DNA of 64,000 nt from Nicotiana tabacum. Lineage: Eukaryota > Streptophyta > Magnoliopsida > Solanales > Solanaceae. Made by a program: the position numbers and the translations under genes. Shown here piece by piece: positions 35,461 through 46,059 of this stretch (the stretch's first letter is position 1; each line of letters starts with the position of its first letter). The DNA is taken from positions 105,407,157 through 105,471,156 of the forward strand of contig NC_134089.1 of NCBI RefSeq assembly GCF_000715075.1. Direction: 5' to 3'. The notes under the pieces are model-generated. The model saw only the letters and a list, made by a program, of their open reading frames with translations. It did no database searches and was not told the DNA's origin.

Positions 35461-37730
35461 AGCCTGAACTACGTCTGACTTGATTCCGAAAGGATACGTA
35501 GGCAGCCTCTCTCTGGAGTTCAGTCACACCAAAACAAAAATCCAAAGTCCCCCAAAAGTGAAACTGGGGCAGAAGTTATAATGGTTCGGCAATGATCCCG
35601 CCCAAAAGGTTCCAAAGTTGTAGTTTAATCCAAATTCTTTTCAACCCAAACCTTGTTCAAGTCCTTCTGATCAATCGGCAAAGCGGTTCAAAATGGGAGG
35701 ATGGAGTTATTTGGATCTGATACAACAAAATGAGAGGAATAAAATGAGAGAGTCTTATTGGTGAAAACCCACACGGGCACCGTAAGGCGACGGTAAGCAG
35801 AGAAAATCAAAATGAGAGTCTTGTTAGTGAACACCCACACGGGCACTATAAGGAGATGGTAAGAAATGAAATGAAAAATGCCAGCTCGTGAAAACCCACA
35901 AAGGGTGCTCATGATCGAAAATAAGATCCTCACAGCCATCGACATCAACAGAGTCCTGGCAAGGTTCCTCGGTATTCAAGGCAAAGTTGTGATGAATTTT
36001 TAGAGTCGGACGGTTTATACAGATCAGGCATCCAGTCCAAAAGGCATGTCATGTTCATTGAAGTCCGCATGTACTCCAGATAAGTCCTTCTCTCCTTTCC
36101 CCGAAAGGGACACTTCTAGTTTTAAACTCATTCTCCATTCAATTATTTGTTTCTCTTTGAATCCCTTTTGGTCTAACACTGTTCCAAAACCAAGACAAAG
36201 AAAGGATGGCAAGACTGATTTACAGGGCTTTCGTTTGATACACACTAATGTGCAAAAGGCACCTAACCTCAGCAGGTGCATCAAGTCGACCTCGACTGGC
36301 CATGGAGGCCGATGCTCAGGAATCAAAACTCTTGGAAGGAGAAAATCAAATTAAAGCGCCTATAAAGGCAATTGAAGTTGAAAGGGTTGAGTTTCACATG
36401 GCTAATCGCCTTAGCGAAGTTGAAGAAACCAAGGTACCCCCAAATGCTCTAAAATTGAAGTTGGAAGAAAGAAGACAAAAAAGAAAGGCCTACAAAGGCA
36501 AAATAAAGTTGGAAAGGTTAAGTCCCACACGATTAGCCACTGCAGTTAGGTTTGAGGATCAAAAATTCCCTGATGCTCCGGAAAAAAAAATGATTAGCCT
36601 GAACTATGTCTGACTTGATTCCGAAAGGATACGTAGGCAGCCTCTCTCTGGGGTTCAGTCACACCAAAATAAAAATCCAAATTCCCTCAAAATGAAACTG
36701 GGGCAGATGTTATAATGGTCCCGCGGTAATCCCGTTTTGAATGGTTCCAAAGTTGTAAATCGATCCAAATCATTTTTACCCAAATCCTTTCAAGTCCTTA
36801 CGATCAATCAGTGAGAGTGGTCAAGGATCAGAGGATACAACTACTTGGATCCGAGGCAAGAAAATGAGAGAAATAAAACGAGAGATTCTTATTGGTGAAA
36901 ACCCACACGGGCACCGTAAGGCAATGGCGAGCAGAGAAATCAAAAATGAGAGAGCTTGTTTAGTAAAAACTCGCAAAGAGTGCTATCAGGCGACAGTGAG
37001 AAGAGAAATGAGAGAGGTCGACTAGCGAAGACCCGCAAAGGGCGCTGTCGGCCGAAAAGATGATTTCACCTCAGAAAGTTCTGGCAAGGTTCCCTGGTTT
37101 GGAAGCATAGATCCGTTTGGTTGATGAGAAAATGCAAGTTCGTGAGGGCCGGGCATCCAGTCCGAAAAGCATGTCATGTCAATTTAAAGCCAGCATGCGC
37201 CTCAGATAAGTCTTTCTTTTCCCCCAAAAGGGATGCTTCTCTTTTAAATTCATTTTTTCGCTCTTTGTTTACCTTTCTTTGAATCCCTTTCGGCTTAACC
37301 CTAAATTCCAAAACGTGCTAGAAAGAAAAGGTAGCAGGACCAGTTTCACAGAGCTCCGTCAAGCAAGAAGTAAAGAAAATACCCAGCCTCAGTAGTGCGT
37401 CAGTCCAATCCCGACTGATCATGATGTTGATTACCTCCAAAGTAAAGGCATTAAAAAAAATCCCCAATGAGATCTGCCCCAGTAAAGATCCCCAAGCAGA
37501 ATGAGATGGAAGAACCAAAGCCTTACACGGGCGAATCATCATGAAATCCTAAAATCCGAGTCTTATCAGTTTGAAAGGGGGTCGCCTTTGAAGCCAATCG
37601 ATGACGAAGTTCCTCAACAAAAATGAGGCTGGGACCAAGCAATTGGAATGATCAAGGCCACCGAACCAACCACCGTTTTCAAACTGACAATTGTTCTTTC
37701 TTTGGAAAATTGAAACAGGTGCAATCCAAA
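35461..37730 (+). repeat. Tandem duplication, unit about 1.14 kb
   Basis: Copy 1 starts at 35461 and copy 2 at 36598, both with AGCCTGAACTA then GTCTGACTTGATTCC and GATACGTAGGCAGCCTC. Both continue with GAAACTGGGGCAGA, TTATTGGTGAAAACCCACAC and CAGATAAGTC(C/T)TTCT. They have diverged clearly, with many substitutions and small indels. Each copy contains GAAACTGGGGCAG, which also appears before the polypurine-tract region (39500). No protein function is seen. Confidence 0.8.
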
Positions 37731-37939
37731 GCAACCGTGCAAGAAGCAGGTGCAACCAAAAGGGAAAATAAATGCACAAGTGCAAGAAACAGCTTTGTAG
37801 CAAGGAATCAACCCAAAAGGGAAGTTTCCTCCAAATTCTTTCCTGCATTTTTACTAAAAAAAATAAATAATAAAAAAAAAACGAAAAGAGAAATAAGAAG
37901 AAAATTCCAAAAAAAAGGTTAGTTTAGAATCCCCGATAT

Positions 37940-39470
37940 CAACCTATTTTTCGCCAATATTAGGGCTCCAATCCCTAAGTTGAGATTTTAAACATAGGGC
38001 CTCCATTCCCTAGTCGTCTTTACCAATATTAAGGCTTCAATCCCTAAGTTGAGATTTTAGACATAGGGTCTCCATTCCCTAGTCGCCTTTACCAATATTA
38101 GGGCTCCAATCCCTAAGTTGAGATTTTAGACATAGGGCCTTCATTCCCTAGTCGTCTTTAGCCAACATTAGGGCTCCAATCCCTGAGTTGAGCAATTTTC
38201 ATTTAGCCGACATTAGGGCTCCAATCCCTGAGTTGAGCAATTTTCTTTTAGCCGACATTAGGGCTCCAATCCCTGAGTTGAGCAAGTTTCCTTTAGCCAA
38301 CATTAGGGCTCCAATCCCTGAGTTGAGCGATTTTCTTTTAGCCGACATTAGGGCTCCAATCCCTGAGTTGAGCAAGTTTTCTTTAGCCGACATTAGGGCT
38401 CCAATCCCAGAGTCGAGCGGTTTTCCTTTTTTAGCCAATATTAGGGCTCCAATCCCTGATTTGAGCATTTTTCCTTTTGCACACATTAGGGCCCCAATCC
38501 CTGAGTTGCGCGTTTTAGGCTTGAGGTTTCCAATCCCCTCATCAATTCTGTAGATTTTTATGGGCACCAATCCCTGAGTTGAGCGATTTTCTTTTAGCCG
38601 ACATTAGGGCTCCAATTCCTGAGTTGAGTGATTTTCTTTTAACCGACATTAGGGCTCCAATCCTTGAGTTGAGCAATTTTCTTTAGCTGACATTAGGGCT
38701 CCAATCCCTGAGTTGATCAATTTTCTTTAGCCGACATTAGGGCTCCAATCCCTGAGTTGAGCAATTTTCTTTAGCCGACATTAGGGCTCCAATCCCTGAG
38801 TTGAGCAAGTTTCCTTTAGCTGACATTAGGGCTCCAATCCCTGAGTTGAGCAATTTTCTTTTAGCCGACATTAGGGCTCCAATCCCTGAGTTGAGCGATT
38901 TTTCCTTTAGCCTATATTAGGGATCCAATCCCTGAGTTGAGCAATTTTCCTTTAGCCGACGTTAGGGCTCCAATCCCTGAGTTGAGCGATTTTTCCTTTA
39001 GCCGACATTAGGGCTCCAATCCCTGAGTCGAGCAAGTTTCCTTTACCAATATTAGGGCTCCAATCCCGAAGTTGAGATTTTAGACATAGGGCCTCCATTC
39101 CCTAGTCACCTTTAGCCGACATTAGGGCCCCAATCCCTGAGTTGAGCAAATTTTCCTTTAACCGACATTAGGGCTCCAATCCCTGAGTTGAGCGATTTTC
39201 CTTTTAGCCGACATTAGGGCTCCAATACCTGAGTTGAGCGACTTTCTTTTAGCCGACATTAAGGCTCCAATCCCTGAGTTAAGCGTTTTTCTTTTAGCCG
39301 ACATTAGGGCTCCAATCCCTGAGTCGAGCGGTTTTCCCTTTTTAGCCAATATTAGGGCTCCAATCCCTGAGTTGAGCGTTTTGCCTTTTGCAAACATTAG
39401 GGCTCCAATCCCTGAGTTGCGCCTTTTAGACTTGGGGTTTCCAATCCCCTCATCAATTCTGTAGATTTTT
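37940..39470 (+). repeat. 45-bp minisatellite with a longer variant
   Basis: From about 38160 the unit is ATTAGGGCTCCAATCCCTGA followed by GTTGAGCAATTTTCTTTTAGCCGAC, period 45 bp (for example CCAAT at 38221, 38266, 38311, 38356), around 30 units. At the left edge three units have an extra block, GATTTTAGACATAGGGCCTC, that lengthens them to about 67 bp; one such unit recurs near 39055. Because 45 is a multiple of three, the array stays open over long stretches on both strands (15-residue repeat around ADIRAPIPELS on the plus strand). Confidence 0.93.
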
Positions 39471-40150
39471 ATGGCAATTAACTCACGAAATTTTCCTAGT
39501 GAAACTGGGGCAGAAAAATTTCGTTCGTTTGTTTGTTTTGTTGTCTGAGCAGGTTTGACCTCGAAGCACAGGGATCGAGATGACCTACAGAGTGAGTCTC
39601 AATCCAGAATAAAGAAAGGAAGGAAAGAACAAAGAAGATGAGCCCAAATACTGGAGCAAACAAAGTGCAGATCGCTCAAAATCTGATTGAAGTCACGAGC
39701 TCCGCCAATACCGTTTCACTCAATGCTGCAGAAATAAACAAGCACCTACAACTTGCAAGCATCAAGATTCAGATCGAAGTCTACAAGCAGAATCAGCTAA
39801 GACTCAAGATCAAGTTGCAAAAGAATTATAGATGGGAATCTTGTAACTAGTAGTTGATAGGCATAGCTAGCTTAGTTTTAATTCTCCTATGGTGTAATAA
39901 GGAGATCGGTAAAGCAGTAGTAACAGCACGCAACAACAGTAACAGCAGTATTGCAGTCCCATGGCAGTCCCAACTACCAAAACTTCCCGAACTACATTAA
40001 CCTGATTCCCCTTTAGCCAGGGATATGTAGGAAACCTTTGAAGCAAAGGTTCGGTTAAATCTTTTTTAAAAAAAATGCTTCACACGGAGTACTCGGATGG
40101 GCAAAAATCACTCACTTTATCTTTGCACGAAAACTCTTCGTATTTTCGGA

Positions 40151-40164
40151 CAAAGAGGGGCAGC
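40151..40164 (+). other. Polypurine tract of the Ogre-like element
   Basis: CAAAGAGGGGCAGC stands right before TGTAA, the first five bases of the element's own LTR. Confidence 0.75.
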
Positions 40165-43100
40165 TGTAATGTGATGACCCGACCCGTCGTCTCATGAGTT
40201 ACTACCCCGTTCTTCCCATTTTCTGCTTTCTTATGTTTCATTACCGGTATGGGGTTCGTTAGAATTGATTTGGAATGATTTTGATAAGAAATGAGACACT
40301 TAGTCTCTTTTAAGAAGGCTTAAGTTGGAAAAGTCAACCGGATGTTGACTTGTGAGTTAGAGGGCTCGGAATTGAATTCCGATGATTCGGTTAGCTCCGA
40401 GTGATGATTTAAGACTTAGGAGCGCAATCGAAAGTAATTTTGGAGGTCCGGTGAAGAAGTTAGCCTATTTTGGTGAAGTTAGTATTTTTGCGATTTCCGT
40501 TTGATAGGTGAAATTTTGATCCGGGAGTCGGAATGGAATTCCGAGAGTTGATGTAGATTTGTTATTTCATTTTGGACTTGTGTGCAAAATTTGAAGTCAG
40601 TCGGACGTGATTTGATAGGTTTCGACATCGGAAATAGAAGTTGGAAGTTCTAAAGTTCATAAAGCTTGGATAGGAGGTTGATTCATGATTTTAGCGTTGT
40701 TCGATGTGATTTGAGGCCTCGATAAAGTCCGTAATGTATTTTGGGACTGGTTGGTGTTATTGGTCGGGGTCCCGGGGGCCTCGGGTGTGTTTCGGATGCC
40801 CAACGGGTCATTTTTGGAAGATTTTTGCCGTTTTGAGCATAAATGTAATGATCTAAAGGTTCATTTTTAGTTCTAGAGATCTAAATTTGATTTCAAGACT
40901 TCTAGAATTTAAATCATGAATTATAGGACTTATCTGGAAATTTTGGTTTAATTTCATCAAGTCGCGATTGGGTTTTTGACGCGAAATGTGAGATAATTGT
41001 TTAACGAGCGAAATGGGTATTGAACTAGGCAAACGAGCTCCGAATTGAGTTTCGATTGAAGAGTTGTGTTCGTATTATTATTTTTGACTCATAGGAATAA
41101 GAATCGTATAATTCCGAGTTCGTATGATGGAGTTAGAGCCATTTTAGTGAAAAATGGTTGTGCTGCAAATTTCTTAAAAAGCTGCTGTATTTTCTGCAGC
41201 AGTGAACAGTACCCGCGCGTGAACAGTACCCGATTTTGGGTCATTTTTGCACCATTTTCAGTCATTTTTGAGAGCTTTTGGACGGGGATTGAAAGGAGTT
41301 TCAACTGAGATCAATTAGAGGTAAGTTTTATGAGTTAAATACATGATTTTATTGAAGAATCATCCTTGAAATCCATGAAAACATAGCCAAATTATAAGAA
41401 ATTAGGGCTTGAGATTGAAATTCTAAAATGGTGATTTTAGGGGCCAAATGGACTCCGATTTTTGTGAATTTAGTATGTATAGACTCGTGGAGAGATAAGG
41501 ATCGTATTGATGTAAAAATTGCTGAGTTTCGATATGTGGGCCCGGGGCTAGGGTTTTGCAAATTTCATGAATTTCGACATTTCTCGATTGTTTTCGATTG
41601 GGTATTATTCCCTTAGAATATTGTGATGTATTCGCTTTGATTTTGGTTAGATTCGACGCGCGTGGAGGCCGGTTTAATGGTCAAAGGCGTCGCGGGCTAG
41701 AGATTTCACTGGTTCGAGGTGAGTAATACTTGTAAATGATATCTTGAGGGTTTGAAACCCCGAATTTGCACATCATAGTACTGTATTGAGGTGACTTGCA
41801 CGCCGAATATGAGCGTGGGGTGGAGCACCGTTAGGGATTGTGACTTGGTCCATCCCGGTTGTTGATTTTACTGCTTATTTGACTGAAATTACTTGTTATC
41901 ATCATAATTTGGGCTGATTGCCATGTTTGGGGCCTTGTGCCGACTTGTAAAATCCTTCGAGGATTGATATTACTGCTTAGCATGATTTGCATATCATCTA
42001 ACTTCAGTCCAAGGTTTTAAATGTTGTTTTGCAAACCCAGTCGTATTTCTAAGTTTTGAAAACTTAAATGATATTTTAAATGCATTTCGGGTTGGAAACT
42101 TCGATTTTGTAAATGCCCAAGGGGCTTATTATATTATTTTCTGGACTGATTATAAAGTGACTTGAAACAGTGGTAACAATGACACTGTGTGATATACTTG
42201 AAACAGTGGTAACAATGACACTGTGTGATATACTTGAAACAATGGTAACAATGACACTGTGTGATATACTTGAAACAGTAGTAACAATGACACTGGATGA
42301 TATACTTGAACAGTGGTAACAATGGCACTGTATGATATAAATTGGTCAGGTAACAATGGCTGACCGGTCAGGTAACAATGACTGACCAAGATATTGCGCT
42401 TGGGTTGTAGGAGCCCCTCCGGAGTCTGTACACACCCCCAGTGAGCGCCGTCGACGATAAATAAATATGGATGGCTCGGGCTGCACGCCGCAGTGGGTAC
42501 TGGAATGTACCATCATATGCATTGCATTGCATTCATGCATTTGTTCATTATTTGTTGTTGTGATATTTCTGGAGATATTTATCTGCTTTTGCTGGTGCTA
42601 TCTGATCCTTGAGTGTTGGGGCCCGAGTGGCTGACCAGGAACGAAGATATTGCCCGAGGGGCGGGTTTCTGTGCATAGTGACACTGATGGATGGAATTAT
42701 TCTGCAACTGTTAAAAAGATTATTTTCAAAAGAGGTTTAAAACTGAGTCAGATATTTTATAAAGGATTTTCATGGAATTACTGTTTTCAAAAAGGGTTGT
42801 ACCGTCTTAGATAGCATGATGAAGTGTACTTACGTGATTTCTTATTGCCCAGTTATTATTTACTCTTATTACCACTGAGTTGGAAGTACTCACTTTACTC
42901 CCTGCACCTCGCGTGCAGTTGCAGGTACTGTTCACCCGGTAGCGGGTTATTAGCGGACTGAAGGTATACTATTGTAGCTGAGCAAGGTGACTGTCAGCGT
43001 TCACGGCACCGTATTTCTTCATTGATTCTAAATTCCATTATGTATATTGGTGGTCTTGTATTAGTATTTAGATCTTTAGATGCTCGTGGCTTGTGACACC

Positions 43101-43194
43101 CCGATTTCGGGCTGAGTCGGGATGGTTTCCATTATTCTATCATGTTTACTTCGCACTTGTGATTATATTATCTGCGAATCAGACTTATTCCTGC
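40165..43194 (+). repeat. Foreign LTR-like sequence occupying the start of the Ogre 3' LTR
   Basis: Does not match the first ~590 bp of the 5' LTR (28258-28847). It starts TGTAATGTGATGACCCGACC and runs to about 43194, with GTGACACCCCGATTTCGGGC at 43094. It resembles, from memory, a common solanaceous LTR family beginning TGTGATGACCCGACC and ending GGGTCGTGACA; that final part is absent, so the copy is truncated on the right. No coding frame. The left five bases TGTAA may belong to the Ogre LTR. Confidence 0.55.
42161..42335 (+). repeat. 36-bp tandem repeat
   Basis: About five units of CTTGAAACAGTGGTAACAAT plus GACACTGTGTGATATA (starts at 42161, 42197, 42233, 42269), the last ones mutated. 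Followed at 42343-42386 by two copies of GGTCAGGTAACAATG. Confidence 0.9.
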
Positions 43195-46059
43195 TAAGAC
43201 CTAAAACTATCCCCCCCCCTCCCCCCCTCTCTCTTCCTCTCCATCTTCTCCAAGCCCATCCATGGCTGCCCCTCAAGCTCGACCATGGCCCTTCCTCGTC
43301 GACACACACACACACTCACACACGCACCAGCAGCTCCATAGCTGCCCTCCTCCATCGAGCTCCAGTCGCAGCACCTCCAACACCATCGTCGAAACCATCC
43401 AAAACACCAAACGACCAGACGACCCCTTCCATCGAACACCCTTCACCAATCCAGCCATATCGCCTCAAAAAGCCCCAGCATCACCCCTTCATCGAGCTTC
43501 GTCTTCGTTGTCGAGCTTCATCGAGCTTCGTCTTCGTTGTCAAGCTCGAGCTCCCATGGCGACTTTCTTTCTCGACGACCAGCAGCGACCACCAAACGAC
43601 CACCCTTCACCAGTCGTTCATTGCTGCTGCTTCTGCTTCGTCAACCACGAACAGCTCCAGCCACCGCCATCTGCCTCCTCCATCGAGCTCTAGTCGCGAG
43701 CTTCACCATGAGCGACCTCATGTCGCGAGCTCCAGCCATCAACGACGCCATCAGCGAGCAGCTCCAGCATGATGTGAAGCAGTCCACCTTCACCTCCATG
43801 GCGTGTTGCCCGGGAACAACCTTTTTCTTCATTACTAAGATGCCATTTTCCAGCTTCTTCTTCGTCCCGTTTCTGTTGTACGAAGCCAGCAAAGTTCGAG
43901 CGAGAATCAATGTCGATTTCGTCGAGTTACAGTGTGTCGAGGTTACCATTCGAACCCAGGTTCTTTGTTTGTATTAGAGAAGATTTGTCATTTCTGTTTG
44001 AAGTTTGTTACTTTTCGAGTTTTTCAAGTGTGTTTATAATGTCGAGTGTTTATTTTAGTTTGAGTCATTCATCTTCAGTATAATGTTGTTTGATTCATTT
44101 TGAGTTCAATTAATTATTGAGTTTAGTGATTTGAATCTACTTGTTCGTTATGTTCAATTTGTTACTGTTATTGAATCTGAAAGTATGTTTGTTGTTAAAA
44201 ATGTTGTTCAGTCAAAATAATTCCAGTTTGTTTCTTTGTTGTTCATCATTTAGTTTGAATTTGTTTAGGAATTGGTTATAGCTGTTGTATTTTGTTTAGA
44301 ATTGATTAGGCGGATTGGATATAGCTGATGGAGTAGAATGGTAAATTACAGTATTTTCAGGGGTAAAATGGTAATTTCAGTAAGTTCGGAGGGGTATTTT
44401 TGGAATTGAAAATTTGAACAATTATTTAATCTGAGTGCTCCGTCCACTAGGTATTAACAATATTAAAATAGTACATGGTGGGGGACAAGACATAAATTAG
44501 TGGGGAGGTGATATATTTGTTTAATATAATGGGAGACAAGACATAATGGAGTGGGAATAACTCTTTAGTTTAATATAGTGGGGGATAAGACACAAAATAG
44601 TAGGGAATAATTCATTTGTTTAAGGTAGTGGGGAACAATGCATGCAATGATGGGAATATTTCGGGGAGTGGTTCAAGACAAGAGTCTTGTTATAAATAGA
44701 GTCATTTTTTGACACAAAAGGAAGGGACTTAGAGAGAGACTTTTGGGGAGAGACTTGGAAGAAGAAAAAAGAAAGTTGAGAGAGTTGACTGAATTTTGAG
44801 AAATCAGAATTTGAGAGCAAAAGAGAAAAACAAGTTGAACTTTTACTTGAATAATTTCCGTTTGCCTTTCCTTGAGTGTTATTCAAAATCAGTAAACTAC
44901 TACATCTTGTATCTGTCTCTCTTCTGCTTTGACTGCGATTGCATTTTGGTACTGCCGATTTTCAATCTGTTACTAGGTTATTCTACTGGTCGTTACTGGT
45001 TTTGCTGTGTTGCTGAACTTGTTTGTTGCTGTGTATTTACGCTACTGCTACTTCCACTGATCTTCATCTTCTTTCCTTGCTTTCCAAATACCAGGTACAC
45101 AAACTGGTACACTGGTGCATCTTGTAAGCTACTCGAAGCATGAATGCAAAAAGTGGGAAAGATTTGAAGTTTTAGTTTAATGTAGTCTTTTCTTTCTTTT
45201 ACTGTCTGTATTTAGAACATTCTATGCGCTGCTCATGTAAACTCTTTAAACGACTCACTTTCGAAACTCAATTATAATAACTCGTGAGCATGTAAATAAG
45301 TTAGAACTCTTTTTCTTTCACTATAGAGACGAACGGAATAGAAAACATAGTCACTATAGGTCGATCCTTTGAAAATAAAAATGAGGCGTGCCTTGCCAAA
45401 CAAAAAATGTAAATTGCGGGGCCCTCAATAATTGGTCATAATAAAATACTTAGAACTTGGGATGGACTGTTTAGTGAATTTCACTGCCTTCCCCAAAGAT
45501 AACAACGCGTTAGACTCTTTAGGCGCGATTTAATTAAATTACATTCTTAAATTCGGGTGCGCATTTATGTGACCCAAATTCAAATCTCAACAGAGTCGGA
45601 ATGTATTAACAACCACGGGCGCATTGATTGTGACGTGGTTTGAAATACATTTTCACGACGTTGCAATTCCATAAAAAATAAATAATAATAAAAGCGGTTT
45701 TAAACCTAATAAAAGCACACAAGTTATAACATGTATTAAAATCAGATATTTAGCCATTATAACAATTTAAGCGACCGTGCTAGAACCACGGGATTCGGGG
45801 TGCCTAACACCTTCCCTCGGGTCAACAGAATTCCTTACTTAGAATTTCTGGTTCGCAGACTTAATTTGGAAAGTCGAATATTTTCCTCGAATTGGTATTC
45901 AAGATAAACCGGTGACTTGGGACACCAAAAGCCAAACCTTTCCCAAGTGGCGACTCTGAATTAAATAAATAATCACATTTCGAATATTGTCACTTAAATT
46001 GGAAAAACTCCCTCACGCATTTATCCTTCGGGGTAGGCGCGCAAAAAGGATGTGTGACA
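43195..46059 (+). repeat. 3' LTR of the Ogre-like element, 5' end missing
   Basis: Collinear with 28848-31725 up to the terminal GTGTGACA and the target duplication. TATAAATAG at 44691-44699. Small differences include a GAGAGA insertion near 44731 and loss of a TTGAATTTC block near 44258. Confidence 0.9.

Larger units (their letters stand above)
28258..46059 (+). mobile_element. Ogre-like giant LTR retrotransposon, non-autonomous
   Basis: Inserted in the last exon of the antisense Tat gene. Target duplication GCTTT at 28253-28257 and 46060-46064; starts TGTAAGCATG, ends GTGTGACA. 5' LTR 28258-31725, primer binding site 31730-31747, 3' LTR from 43195 (its start is lost). Internal region is A-rich, with one gag remnant (34170-34541), a 1.14-kb tandem duplication, a 45-bp minisatellite and a polypurine tract at 40151. 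RT, RNase H and integrase are absent, so it depended on another element to move. Very long LTRs, the TGGCGACTCTGCTGGGGA primer site and the gag knuckle fit the Ogre branch. Confidence 0.88.

Noticed and set aside
38188..38570. Open frames with a 15-residue repeat on both strands
   Set aside because: They follow from a 45-bp period in non-coding DNA; no start context, no domain, and several units break the frame.
37940..39470. Regular repeats suggesting a CRISPR array
   Set aside because: Units are head to tail with no unique spacers, and the context is a plant retrotransposon.
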